Notes: a model not told the origin generated them from the sequence alone. Positions 38,101 to 46,539 are shown, numbered from the stretch's first letter. The stretch is DNA of 64,000 nt from Myroides profundi (GCF_000833025.1 NZ_CP010817.1:2418001-2482000), one strand, 5' to 3'. Made by a program: numbers and translations.

Positions 38101-41100
38101 TAGTACTCCGTCTAAATTAACTCCACCATCAACAGTAACTATTCCGTCAGTCGTTAAAGCTGCTTTATCTGCAATATTTGAAGTATTTACATTGTGATAA
38201 GTTACAGTACCATCTGCATTTGCAGTTGCTACAGTTCCCGGAGTTGCTCCTTCTGCACTTAATTTAGCTGCAGTAACTGATTTATCATTAATTCCAAGTT
38301 TTACATCAGCTAATACTTTTGCGGTTCCATTATCTACAGAAACAATATTGTCTGTTGAAATATTTCCTTTGTCACTAATACTACCAGCTGTAATTGGCAA
38401 ATAACTAACTGTACCATCTCCATTTGAGGTCGCCACAGTACCTAATTTTGCAGCATCAGCACTTAATTTAACAGCATTAATGGTTTGATCTTTTACATTT
38501 TCACCATCAATTGTTTTATAGCCAATATGTTTTCCTTTTACTCCTCCTTCATTAATAGCAACTAATACTTCTTTGTTGCCAAATAAAACATTTCCTCCTG
38601 CTTCATTTCCATCTTTGTCAACAATCTTAATCACTCCAGACTCTCCTTTTAAGTCACCTTGCATTGCTGGTGATATAGCCTCTGTTGATGTTTTAAATGA
38701 AGCGCCTTTTAAACCATCTGATGTTAGTATTGCTCCTTTCTCTGTATCACCTGAGCCAATTTTATCAGTTGTTACTGCAAGTGCTGCAATATGGTCTTGC
38801 TTAACTCCTTTATTAGCAATATTAATTGTAACCCCTTCTAATACAGCTTTACTTCCTCCATCAATAAATAAAGAAGTATCAGTACTCTTAATTTCTTTTC
38901 CTTTATTAGCTACTGTAGTATAAATACTATTTTGTACATGTGCATCATTTAATATCTCATCAATATTATTGATTACATCTGCCAAAACATCAATAGTCAT
39001 TAAAGGAGTGTCTATAGAGGTCTTTCCATCATAAAAAGTATAAACTCCTTTTCCTGGATCTTTCTGTATTATTCTTAAAGTATTTGCATCAAAAGTAACT
39101 CCTTTTGCATCAGGAATTCGATTGCCATCTACATCAAAACAAGCTTCGTTAAAATAAGTAAAAGTACCTTTACCTGAGTCTTCTATATAAGTAATAGTTT
39201 GTTTACTATTTAAAATCTCTTTGATGATATCATCTGTAGCATCTATCCACTGAACTTCTCCATTTCCATTGGTTACTAAAAGTTGTCCTTTCTTTTCTCC
39301 TGGAGCTATTTTATCAGTAGTAATTCCTTTTGGAGCTACAGCAACTTGCATTTCGTTTAAAACTGCTTTCTCACCTTTAGTAATAACAATAGAGCTGTCC
39401 GCTGGTGTTGCAGCCTTACCTTTTGCTGCAACTTTATCATAAATAGCATTGATAACAGTTTCACTCTCTAGAATTGCACCAATATTATTGATTACATCTG
39501 CCACAATATCTATAGTCATCAAAGGAGCATCTATAGAGGTCATTCCATCATAGAAAGTATAAATTCCTTTTGCTGAATCTTTCTGTGTAATTACTAAGGT
39601 ATTTGCATTAAAAGGAACTCCTTCTCCTACAATTATATTTCCATTTTCATCGATAGCTTTTTCATTGTAGTAAATAAATGTTCCGTTATTAGCACTTGTA
39701 TCTAAAACAGTTACTGTCTCATTAGCTTTAACAGCTTCTTTAATTACTTGATCATTTGCCTGAACCCATTTTACCTGATTACCTTTAGTTACTAAGATGT
39801 ATTTATCTTTTCCTGGTGCTATCTTATCTTCCGTAATTCCTTTAGGAGCTACAGATATTTTTGTATTTTCTAATACTGCCTTCTCTCCACCTGCATCAAC
39901 AAAAATAGAATTATCACCTTTCTCTAACTTTTTTCCTTGATTAGCAACTACTTCAAAGATTTGTTCCTTTACATTTTGATTTTCTAAGATTTCATTAATA
40001 TTATTAATTACTGTGCCTAAAATATCAATCTCTGCTAAAGCGGCTCCTGTTTTAGTCTTTCCATCACGAAATACATATTTACCTTTACCATCATCTTTGA
40101 TAATCAATGTATTTGCGTCAAAATGAACTCCTTTACCAGAGACTACATTTCCATCCTTATCAATACCTTTCTCGTTATAGTAAGTAAATGTACCATCGTT
40201 AGCACTTGTGTCTAATACAGTAACTGTCTCGTTTTGTTTTACAACATCTACAATTACTTGATCAGAAGCAGGAACCCAAGTAGCCACATTATCCTTAGTA
40301 ACAAGGATGTACTTATTTACCCCTGGTTGAATCTTAACTGGAGTTACCGATTTATCTCTTAGTTTATAGGTAGTAACTTCTTGGTCTGCTATTTTCTTTT
40401 CAGTAATTGCCCCATCCGCTATTGTTAACTCTAACTCTTTTAATACTGCATCAGCTAACTTAACCTCTCCATTGATTAAGATTCCATTACCTTTGATATC
40501 TGCAGGTTTACCTTGAGCAATCTCTATCTTCTTAATGATATTTTCGATAACTTGTTGTACATTATCACCTTGTACTACAGAATTATCACTATTATCAAAG
40601 TGAATTGAGTTAGCACGTGTACTTATTTCCATTAAAGGGCTTTCTAAAGAAGTTAAGCCATCATAGAACACATAGATACCTTTTCCTTCTTGTCCTTTTT
40701 TTTCTTCTATTCTCAGAGTATTGGCATCAAACTTTACTGCTTTATCTGCAAGTAATTTTCCATTAGAATCTATTGCTTTTTCATTGTAATACCAAAAAGT
40801 TCCATCTGCTTTGTCTTCTAATAAAGTAACTGTTTCATTATTCTTTACTGCTTCTTTGATTACCTGATCACTTGCATCTACCCATACTACTTTACCTTCT
40901 GCATTGGTAATTAAAATCTGTTTATTACCTCCTGATTGGATTTTCTCTGGTGTTACTGCACCATCAGCTATAGTTAAAAGCATTTCTTTTAACACTGACT
41001 CTGCTAACTCCTGTTTTCCATTAATTAAGATTCCATTACCTTTTAATGAAGCTGTTGATCCATGAGCTGTCTCTATCTTCTCGATAATGTTCTCGATTAC

Positions 41101-42183
41101 CTGTTGTACATTATCTCCTTCTATAATTGTTGAGCTATTGTCTATTTGAATTGACTTAGCACGAGTACTGATGGTCATTAATGGATTGGCTAAAGAAGTC
41201 TTTCCATCATAGAATACATAGACACCTTTTTCATCTGCTTTCTCAACGATTTTTAATGTATTGGCATCAAAAGAAGTTCCTTTACCTTTTATCTCTTTAC
41301 CATTCTGATCTATTGCTTTTTCATTGTAGTAGGTAAATGTTCCATCTTCTCCATCAACTAATAAAGTAATTGTTTCATTATTCTTTACTGCTTCTTTGAT
41401 TACCTGATCACTTGCATCTACCCATACTACTTTACCTTCTGCATTGGTAATTAAAATCTGTTTATTACCTCCTGGTTTAATCTTATCTGTTGTAATCCCT
41501 TTAGGAGCAACAGCAATTTGCATTTCATTTAAAACAGCTTTATTACTACCTCCAGCTAAAGCAATAGATTGATCTGAAGGAGTTATTGCTTTTGCTTTAC
41601 CTTCTACTAGATTGTATATCTCTTGTTTTACATGCTTATCTCCTAATATCTGTTCAATATTATTAATAACACTTCCTGTTACATCAATTACAGTTTCTAC
41701 TCCATCCTCGTTTGTATAAACATACTTTCCCCCTTCTTTAGCTGTAATAGTAGTAATTATATTTAACTCTTTTCTATTAGTACGTACTATATGACCTTTA
41801 GTATCTTCTAATACTAATTCTTCTCCATCCACAGTCATAACCTTATTTCTAGGAAATTGATCTGAATTATCAATAATATCTTGAGTATTAATTAATCTCC
41901 CCCATTCATTACCATTCCAATAGTAAAAACCAGGAGTTATGTCTTTTCCTGTATTTGTATTATATATTAATAAGCTTACAGCAACATCTCCATTGTTTAT
42001 ATTAGATTTATCCTTTAAGCTATTTAAAGGAATACGAGGTATTAATAAACCTCTATAATCTTTTTCATCTGCATGTAATTCTAATAATGCCGATTTATGT
42101 GGTGATCTTACCCCTATCCCAACTTGAGAAAAAGCTAACCCGCTGATCATTAAAACTCCAATAGTAATTACTCTTTTTTTCAT
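32164..42183 (-). CDS. Giant repetitive secreted surface protein, 3339 residues
   Basis: Signal peptide MKKRVITIGVLMISGLAFSQ, a head motif (HKSALLELHADEKDYRGLLI and FYYWNGNEWGRL), then a repetitive body. Seven long units carry GTF.YYNE..D..G near residues 284, 463, 666, 836, 1006, 1823 and 2004; each is followed by FDANTL.I...GVY.FYDGKTS and an IENIIEKIE-type helix. Between and after them run many shorter units of the form ADG.G...(Y/F)K, with IAD.(A/G)V...KI between them, dense at 1100-1800 and 2100-3200. The last about 105 residues are a separate beta domain (VFYLPAIYVEIVSGDDTSIE ... FFNVVLQVR). There are almost no cysteines. It is probably a long fibrous adhesin or matrix protein; the tail-fibre-like repeats could also serve as a scaffold. 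The N-terminal head links it to the paralogues at 23-28.5 kb. Confidence 0.8.
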   Translation of the reverse strand: MKKRVITIGVLMISGLAFSQVGIGVRSPHKSALLELHADEKDYRGLLIPRIPLNSLKDKSNINNGDVAVSLLIYNTNTGKDITPGFYYWNGNEWGRLINTQDIIDNSDQFPRNKVMTVDGEELVLEDTKGHIVRTNRKELNIITTITAKEGGKYVYTNEDGVETVIDVTGSVINNIEQILGDKHVKQEIYNLVEGKAKAITPSDQSIALAGGSNKAVLNEMQIAVAPKGITTDKIKPGGNKQILITNAEGKVVWVDASDQVIKEAVKNNETITLLVDGEDGTFTYYNEKAIDQNGKEIKGKGTSFDANTLKIVEKADEKGVYVFYDGKTSLANPLMTISTRAKSIQIDNSSTIIEGDNVQQVIENIIEKIETAHGSTASLKGNGILINGKQELAESVLKEMLLTIADGAVTPEKIQSGGNKQILITNAEGKVVWVDASDQVIKEAVKNNETVTLLEDKADGTFWYYNEKAIDSNGKLLADKAVKFDANTLRIEEKKGQEGKGIYVFYDGLTSLESPLMEISTRANSIHFDNSDNSVVQGDNVQQVIENIIKKIEIAQGKPADIKGNGILINGEVKLADAVLKELELTIADGAITEKKIADQEVTTYKLRDKSVTPVKIQPGVNKYILVTKDNVATWVPASDQVIVDVVKQNETVTVLDTSANDGTFTYYNEKGIDKDGNVVSGKGVHFDANTLIIKDDGKGKYVFRDGKTKTGAALAEIDILGTVINNINEILENQNVKEQIFEVVANQGKKLEKGDNSIFVDAGGEKAVLENTKISVAPKGITEDKIAPGKDKYILVTKGNQVKWVQANDQVIKEAVKANETVTVLDTSANNGTFIYYNEKAIDENGNIIVGEGVPFNANTLVITQKDSAKGIYTFYDGMTSIDAPLMTIDIVADVINNIGAILESETVINAIYDKVAAKGKAATPADSSIVITKGEKAVLNEMQVAVAPKGITTDKIAPGEKKGQLLVTNGNGEVQWIDATDDIIKEILNSKQTITYIEDSGKGTFTYFNEACFDVDGNRIPDAKGVTFDANTLRIIQKDPGKGVYTFYDGKTSIDTPLMTIDVLADVINNIDEILNDAHVQNSIYTTVANKGKEIKSTDTSLFIDGGSKAVLEGVTINIANKGVKQDHIAALAVTTDKIGSGDTEKGAILTSDGLKGASFKTSTEAISPAMQGDLKGESGVIKIVDKDGNEAGGNVLFGNKEVLVAINEGGVKGKHIGYKTIDGENVKDQTINAVKLSADAAKLGTVATSNGDGTVSYLPITAGSISDKGNISTDNIVSVDNGTAKVLADVKLGINDKSVTAAKLSAEGATPGTVATANADGTVTYHNVNTSNIADKAALTTDGIVTVDGGVNLDGVLLKEAKLGIAAAGIGTTQLANKAVTAAKISSEGIGKDWVLVSGQNNEAIWKELGDFEEISSGDITTDKIIQINTDGKKTVLKNIEFSIADSSITKGKLSSENEGENKVLVTDGSGGFTYVGKDDLSYQAQDLTLASELEFLDGTTGKSAVISDTKIGVKDKAITTFKISSTVMGTNADVNAVLTADGNGSVEYKKINDAAFEGAAEDLKSDGSLNVPTDNKAVLNELEIGIADLGVQTKHINTGAVIAAKIGSETNAKGTVLAADGQGKAVFQSLETIATTQGKAITTDGSLDIPANKSALQDLKLGVANKGINSKHINDQAVTADKIGSKDVGAGLVLTSNAKGGADFKSLGDVLGEGGKTISGAAAISIDGGDNAALRDVTIDITDGGVTNEKLGIGTVSTTKIADKAVSTGKIDPGKNNTILATDKEGIVKWIDSTDETIKVIFNTNEKVTLLKDNSNGTFTYYNEKEVDIKGKPLTDAKGITFDANTLTITSPTKGVYEFNDKSESSLLATIDTRASKIIFEGDTNNEYNSVEEAIIDLIAKIEKIENIDIQKSALSGEGILVNGNASVTDGVLKPMTLSIADEAVTPQKIKGGAAKQLLITNQGGKAQWIDGSSDIIKEIVQGNEKITLLEPKDNGTFIYYNESDIDKDGNKIGNGVLFNANTLTIENPVDGKYIFKDKINTDPLAIIDIKETVITNIKELLEEVSVQEQIFNIVANQGKKVSGDSAIEVIGGEKAALEKMSISLKNEGVTSSKVAPGAITEDKLFAGADKADYIPIVQADGSVKYQPMNTVVTGQMLTVDNSLEVTGKGDASKALLQELGLQVKTDGIGTSHIQNLAITTDKISSDGANKGAVLMADGSGNAKFTDTSKAISSAMQGDIASDDSLIVDGGENVLFGDKDKKVLVKINDGGVKGTHIAAETIKNGNIANNTIEAGKLTAGTGVANRVALADNKGVVTYTGLSTQLLANKGTIYVTDGISVDNGVDKVLADVTLGIDNLSITAAKLQGGNAPEGAVATVAANGQTVTYQLPTFDHFANKGSIDTDGVVTVIGGNESVLSNVTLGIKDNGVDTKHLADNAVKNAQIDKLAVTVDKISSKDVGEKRVMISQRDGTVKWGELGDIVTNTVGNLTTDNIIELVQGTGENTLLADAQIGIKDNSITKDKLSSKDGGVNVFRDYVLVTDGNGGFDYVKKEAVQAGGEDLSLGTSLTFAEGTGLNAVLVKTKIDVADSGINASKLADGAVSKIKISAEGESANTVLTADGKGKVEYKKVNEAVFEGKASNLSGDNSIKVVSGGDGAVLKATSLTIADSGVDNKHIKANAVTNDKISSKVEGKDASNGTFLTADGKGNTAFKGLSDIAKAQGKEVKSDGSLTMTSGNKAALEDLTISVKELGIKNKHIAAREVTADKIGTPNTADGLVLTANGQGGAEFKSVIDALSGSGKDIAEGAGIAIEGGDSAALKDVTISVADKGIDNIKIADKAVNTRTIADKAVGTGELADNAVTKDKIGANAVVDGKIANDAVGYNQIKNSAIHTNVIKAKAITRDKIADDAVGYNQLDGSAVYGDVIKNKGVDSSKIDSKGVSTGYVLTADGDGGASFQPAKGGDITKGNIKESGTIESTGGTGAVLKDVTLEVKGGSIKTRHIDDKAVGTAELADNAVTRDKIASKAVDTSELASKAVTQSKIDDDAVGYDQLQSGAVYGSVIEDQGVSAKKIDSDGAREGYVLTADGDGGASFKAMSGGTTGDIDESSTIKAINGKDAVLKDVELEIIEESIKTKHLADNSVGYDQLKSKSVYGSVIDDKAITTSKIDDEAITTSKVDDEAITTSKIKDEAVTEDKIGSGRVDKGYVLTADGSGGASWEKVEGGGSKVAMPQVFYLPAIYVEIVSGDDTSIELHDFYKEQYGSPMAVNSKATSEGYSLHVYDRYELNYYVTYYDKNVFYDVSVDNDGELHYKVKKGVKPTARTFFNVVLQVR
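40831..40934 (-). repeat. About 104-bp DNA repeat within the giant gene, copy A
   Basis: Appears identical to 41371-41474, exactly 540 bp (180 codons) away in frame, covering ETVTLL-adjacent codons to the NKQILITNAEGKVVWVDASD segment. Nucleotide identity in a variable gene indicates a recent duplication or gene conversion. Confidence 0.8.
41371..41474 (-). repeat. About 104-bp DNA repeat within the giant gene, copy B
   Basis: Partner of 40831-40934 at a 540-bp in-frame spacing. Recombination between them would remove or add exactly one 180-residue unit. Confidence 0.8.
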
Positions 42184-42782
42184 ATTTTTTTTATTTATAG
42201 CACCATATAAAATTAATTAATTTTTAACATAAAAAAAATGGATTTAAAACCAATATTTTTCCACATAAAAAACTGAAATTCAAAAACAACAAAAAACAAA
42301 CACCACTTAAAAAGGTATATCTAAAAAACACTTAAATAATTGTTTTAAAACATCTTTTTAGCACTATTTTTTAAATTTATCAAAAAGATCATTTTTATAA
42401 TTACTTATTAAGTAGACCTCTTATAATCATAAGAATAAATACCCAACAAAATATTGCTGTCACTGTTTATTTAAAGCACAAGAAAACACTGTTATCCATA
42501 AACTTTTTTACAAATGTTTCTTTCTAATAAAATTACCTTTATCAGTAACTACTACAGTAAAAACAAAAACCATACCACAAAAAAAGATTACTTTATTCTC
42601 TCACAATATCGTTCTAAATAAATTTATAGCATAAAGTATCCCTCCCACTTTAGTAGGTTATAGATGATATTTCAATAAAGTTTAAAATAGAACCTCATGC
42701 TTCAATTTTAGAGAAAGTTTGTCTATGTCATTTAGCGGATTGTCTAACTATTTTGTAGATCTATTTTGACAAAAAGGTTTAG
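42184..42782. other. Promoter region of the giant gene plus degenerate sequence
   Basis: The first part (42184-42600) is AT-rich and presumably holds the leader and promoter for the giant surface protein on the - strand. From about 42640 the base composition changes and short + strand frames with many stops begin, leading into the decayed genes at 42783. No intact gene seen. Confidence 0.4.
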
Positions 42783-43166
42783 ACGTATAAAAGTACAGGT
42801 AATAGAAATAAGGATGGAGAGTTTGAATATTACAGAATAGCAAAAGCACAACAGTTAACTCCTTTTTTTACTCTAGTAGAAGGAACACTTCAAAAGGTAA
42901 TAAGAGAAAGTGTAGGAGATAAAGAAAGCGGAACAATGATAGAAGATTTTAACTAGATATCACAAAATAATAAATCTTCTGTAGAGTTCGCTGTAACTGA
43001 TAATTTAGCTCGTACCCCATTATTAAAAGCAGCTCTATCTATACGTACAGGTTATGAATTCGTTAGGGAGCAAGATATATCTCCAGATAAAGGAAAGACA
43101 GCAGTTGCTGTAGAGGATTTCTATAAAAAGATAGGAAAACTTCTAGATGATCACCTGCCAGGATGA
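42783..43166 (+). pseudogene. Degenerate accessory gene with internal TAG and no start
   Basis: A frame without start codon reads STGNRNKDGEFEYYRIAKAQ onward, is stopped by TAG at 42954-42956 after IEDFN, and continues in the same frame for 69 codons (FAVTDNLARTPLLKAALSIR, FYKKIGKLLDDHLPG) to TGA at 43164. That TGA overlaps the ATG of the next gene in an ATGA junction, the sign of a former operon. The charged helical sequence resembles phage or mobile-element accessory proteins in style, but no family is recognised. Confidence 0.5.
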
Positions 43167-43765
43167 AGACAACTGTAGAAAGTATTATCACTACACCAAA
43201 TACTTCATCTTATATGGGTATGATATATGAAGCAATGGATGCGATGTTCTCTGATAAAGATACTGATGTTATCATGCAGAAGTTTGCTAAGGATATGGCT
43301 AAGTCTTCTATTAATCGTGTAGTAAAAGAAAGAAGTGAGTATAATCGCCGTATAGGAAATAAGGAAAAGATAAAGGATGCGGTTGAGAAGGTACAGACTA
43401 ATCGAATAAAGTTGAAGCTTAATTTTAATACACTAGTATCTGATCTGAAAGAAGGAAAGATAACTGATAAGCAATGGACTGATGAGATTAATACATTTGC
43501 TAAGACTGAGCCATTGGAAGCTAAACGTATTGCAAATAGATTAAAGAACCAACTAAGAAATAAGAATACACCTAGTTTCGTTTTTGAGGTTAAGTATGCA
43601 AATACAACTAAAGAGCCAATAGTGTTACTTGCTGATAAGTTTCAGGATGCTTTACTTAATCCTTCTAAAATGGAAGAGAAGGAATGATTAGTGGTAGCAC
43701 TGCTTAAAAAGAATAGTGCTATCAATAAAGAAACTTTAATGGAGTATGAGAAGTTGGTGAAGTAG
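43163..43765 (+). pseudogene. Accessory gene with premature TGA, possibly still making 174 residues
   Basis: ATG at 43163 opens a 174-residue charged, mostly helical protein (MKTTVESIITTPNTSSYMGM; SSINRVVKERSEYNRRIGNK; KRIANRLKNQLRNKNTPSFV) that stops at TGA 43685-43687. The same frame continues without interruption as LVVALLKKNSAINKETLMEY to a TAG at 43763-43765, so the TGA looks like a nonsense change that trims 25 residues. The protein is not recognised. The start overlaps the upstream broken gene by 4 bp. Confidence 0.45.
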
Positions 43766-43818
43766 CTCTTTTATTTAGGGAGATACTTTTTTAATGCTAC
43801 AAATGTTTAGATATTATT

Positions 43819-44148
43819 ATGAAAACTAAAATTGATAGTTATAATACTATAACAAAAAGACTTAAGACTGATTATCCTCAGTTAACTGATTTTGAAGCAT
43901 TAAAACCAGTAATTCAGATAAAAGGAAATCAAATTTTAGAAAATGGATTGGTTGTAAGTACTGATGATTTAAGTCCAACAGGATTAGAGACTATAGCGAT
44001 AACTTTAGAATATACAAGTAGAATGTCATCTATCACTATAACTAGTCTTTTCCAAAGTTTAGTAGAAAAAAATAATCAGATAAACAAAAGCCCTTTAATT
44101 GGGGCTTTTGTTATTTTAATTCCAGATTTGATGCTTGTATTTTATTGA
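43819..44148 (+). CDS. Small unknown protein whose frame runs through a terminator
   Basis: 109 residues from MKTKIDSYNTITKRLKTDYP. The first about 90 residues are soluble and polar (FEALKPVIQIKGNQILENGL, TITSLFQSLVEKNN). The last about 20 codons cross the terminator hairpin at 44083-44118 and read as an unrelated hydrophobic tail. The original stop codon near NNQ was therefore probably lost, or the gene's natural end was elsewhere. No family recognised. Confidence 0.4.
   Translation: MKTKIDSYNTITKRLKTDYPQLTDFEALKPVIQIKGNQILENGLVVSTDDLSPTGLETIAITLEYTSRMSSITITSLFQSLVEKNNQINKSPLIGAFVILIPDLMLVFY
44083..44118. terminator. Bidirectional terminator hairpin
   Basis: A perfect 11-bp stem (AACAAAAGCCC / GGGCTTTTGTT), followed by ATTTTAAT on the + strand. 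It lies inside the 43819-44148 frame and reaches the stop codon of the - strand remnant at 44116. Confidence 0.8.
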
Positions 44149-44358
44149 TACTTTATAATAGTGTTCTTGCGTATCATTTATTTTTAAGTATAATTTTTTG
44201 TAAACCATAGTTTCAATATGAATTCCCCAAAAATATAGAGATCCTGTTTTTTTTTTCATTTAATTTCTTGTATCTAGATATAGAGTCATCAATAAAAGAA
44301 TTTAGAGGTAAAATTTGATATTCACTAGGAATATCTTTTAAGTTTTTTTTATATAATT
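44116..44358 (-). pseudogene. Fourth member of the 9606-10082 family, frameshifted in a 10-T tract
   Basis: On the - strand the sequence gives NYIKKNLKDIPSEYQILPLN, matching LDEIPKNHKVISLN of the intact protein. After NEKK the frame is lost in a run of ten A (T at 44247-44256), and one frame over it continues GSLYFWGIHIETMVYKKLYL, then KINDTQEHYYKVSIKYKHQI up to a TAA at 44118-44116. The ending matches YIKLNKENSIKYYKVNFDYQ of the intact member. The 5' half is missing. The homopolymer suggests slippage. Confidence 0.55.
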
Positions 44359-44511
44359 ACTTTAAAAACAAACAAATAACACCTTTAACATGTAATAATT
44401 AAAAAATCACCACCTTGATACAAAATAAAATCAAATATGTATTTAAGAGCTAATAAATTCTTAATCAATTAATATATACTACTTTTGTAATTAATTCTAT
44501 TACCTCTTGTA

Positions 44512-46539
44512 ATGTTTAAAAACGCCTTTTATTACATCACAATTTTATTCCTATTTTTAACTATTAGCTGTACTAATGATAAAACTATTTACAATACTGA
44601 TTTAGATAATCTTTATGCTTTTAAAAAAGATTCTATAACTAAGGACTCTATTGTTAGAGCTATATACCCAAAAATAAAGAAAGCCTTAGAATTAAAATCT
44701 ACAATAAACAATACAGGCTTAATTGATAGTGTTTTAAACAAACTGCGTTGGACTAATGAAAAAGAAGTTTTTTTTAAACTATCAAAAAAAGCTATAAAGG
44801 ATGCAAAAAAACAAGGTAACAACCTACGTTTGGCTAATACCTATCAAAACATCGCAATTTACTATCACGATATTAATCAACTAGATAGTGTTTATTACTA
44901 CTATACAAAGGCTGAAAATATTTATGAAAAAGAGGGAAATAGTTTAGCTGTTGCTGAAAATAAATTTTATCAATCAAGATTACTTTTTGAACTAGGTTTA
45001 TATATCGAATCAGAAATAAAGCTTACAAGCTCTATAAAGTATCTTCAAGAATATTATCCTAATAATCCTGTACTTATCGAGGCAAATCAATTAAGGGCTT
45101 TACATGATGTGAATAACGAAAATTACGATAAAGCATTAACTAATTTTAAACAAACCTTAGATAGGTTAATTAAAGATGAAGGTAAGTTTCTAATTCTACC
45201 TAAAGAAAAATATTATCCAGCCATAGCTATTTTATATGCTAATATAGCTGGTTTATATATTATACTTGAAAACTATAATAAGGCTGAATACTATTCCTTG
45301 AAAAGCATTAACTATCTAGAAAAAAATCACAATGACCTTGTTTTTTCTTTTATTAATACTGGGTATCAAATATCTAAATACCGTTTAAATAAAAATCAAG
45401 ATGTTGTATCTGGTTTACTGGTTTCTTATAACATATTGGAAAAACTAGATCATACTTACTTTAAGATAGATATAGCTATGATGATTTCATCTATTTATCT
45501 AGAACAAAACAATGTGAAGCAAGCATTATCTTGGGCGCATTTGGCTTATAAAGAAGCTAAAAAAGATCATTTTTTTAGACAACAAAAAGAAATTGTTGAA
45601 TTTATTTTATCTCATAGTCATTATAGAGATCCTAAGTTAATTGATGAGCTAATTACCCTTACAAATAACATAGAGGTAGAACAAAATAGAATACATCAAT
45701 TATTTACAAAAATTGAATATGATAGTACAGTATTAAGTAAAGAGAACTACTCTTTAAAACAGAAAATTCATTCAGTTATAACATTATCAATCATAATAAC
45801 ATTATCTTTGATCTATATAATGTTCTATCTAAGATTAAGAAGCAAAAGCAAAGATTTATATAATTTTGCGATTCAAAAATCAAATAATGAAGAGATATTA
45901 AAACTTCTGTACACTAACAATACAATTGAGCATAACACAATTGTAAGGGAACGCAGACGTATAGCCAAAGATTTACATGATGGAATTATAAATAGCATTT
46001 TTGTTGTTAAGTTTAATCTACAATTAATTAAAACCCCTGAGAATAAGATGCAAGAATTGTTAATAGATGAATTAGATAATTTAGCCAATACAGTTCGTAC
46101 TATCTCTCACTCCTTAGCAGAAAGTAGTCTTTTTAAAAATAACAGTTTTGAGAATTTATTGGAATTACTAGTTCACAAACAGGTCAATTCTTTTAATACC
46201 AAATTTTCTATAAAATTACAAAAAGACATACCTTTTAATGATCTATCTGCTATGCAAAAAATGGATAGCTATCTTATTGTACAAGAAGTATTACAAAATG
46301 TTAACAAACATTCTTATGCAAATGAGTGTGTTGTTAGTATTACCTCAGATTCCGAAATAATAACTTTTACCATCCAAGATAATGGTCAAGGCTTCCAATC
46401 AAAGAAAAATGCTGGATTAGGACTGCTAAGCATCAAAGAAAGGGCTGATAATATTAAGGCAACTTTAAAAATACAATCTGATCAAAAAAACGGAACAACT
46501 ATTATTTTATCAGTACCTCTTTTGAATGTTTCACTATAG
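44512..46539 (+). CDS. TPR-containing sensor histidine kinase, lipoprotein-like start
   Basis: 675 residues. Hydrophobic start with a lipobox-like TISC (about residue 20), a long tetratricopeptide-rich sensor part (about 70-390, for example LRLANTYQNIAIYYHDINQL, YYYTKAENIY), a membrane helix (ITLSIIITLSLIYIMFYL, about 425-442), a HisKA_3 domain with RRRIAKDLHDGIINSIF and a HATPase domain with QEVLQNVNKHSYAN, DNGQGF and GLGLLSIKERAD. No response regulator is adjacent. It is convergent with the tra operon and resembles the kinase at 57788-59782, so it may share that regulator. Confidence 0.88.
   Translation: MFKNAFYYITILFLFLTISCTNDKTIYNTDLDNLYAFKKDSITKDSIVRAIYPKIKKALELKSTINNTGLIDSVLNKLRWTNEKEVFFKLSKKAIKDAKKQGNNLRLANTYQNIAIYYHDINQLDSVYYYYTKAENIYEKEGNSLAVAENKFYQSRLLFELGLYIESEIKLTSSIKYLQEYYPNNPVLIEANQLRALHDVNNENYDKALTNFKQTLDRLIKDEGKFLILPKEKYYPAIAILYANIAGLYIILENYNKAEYYSLKSINYLEKNHNDLVFSFINTGYQISKYRLNKNQDVVSGLLVSYNILEKLDHTYFKIDIAMMISSIYLEQNNVKQALSWAHLAYKEAKKDHFFRQQKEIVEFILSHSHYRDPKLIDELITLTNNIEVEQNRIHQLFTKIEYDSTVLSKENYSLKQKIHSVITLSIIITLSLIYIMFYLRLRSKSKDLYNFAIQKSNNEEILKLLYTNNTIEHNTIVRERRRIAKDLHDGIINSIFVVKFNLQLIKTPENKMQELLIDELDNLANTVRTISHSLAESSLFKNNSFENLLELLVHKQVNSFNTKFSIKLQKDIPFNDLSAMQKMDSYLIVQEVLQNVNKHSYANECVVSITSDSEIITFTIQDNGQGFQSKKNAGLGLLSIKERADNIKATLKIQSDQKNGTTIILSVPLLNVSL

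Noticed and set aside
33620..38923. Long open frames on the + strand opposite the giant surface protein gene
   Set aside because: They are antisense shadows. The repeats and biased codon use of the - strand gene keep the opposite frame open; the translations are low-complexity (Ser/Pro/Leu-rich) with no start context or domain.
32164..42183. Possible CRISPR array suggested by dense repetition
   Set aside because: Repeats are in frame, of varying length and degenerate at third positions, so they are protein repeats. No constant-length repeat-spacer pattern or cas genes are present.
13385..44358. A single integrative element spanning rteC to the tra operon
   Set aside because: rteC and the tra operon are about 27 kb apart with chromosomal-type genes between them (LemA operon, surface proteins), and no integrase, relaxase or att repeats were found.
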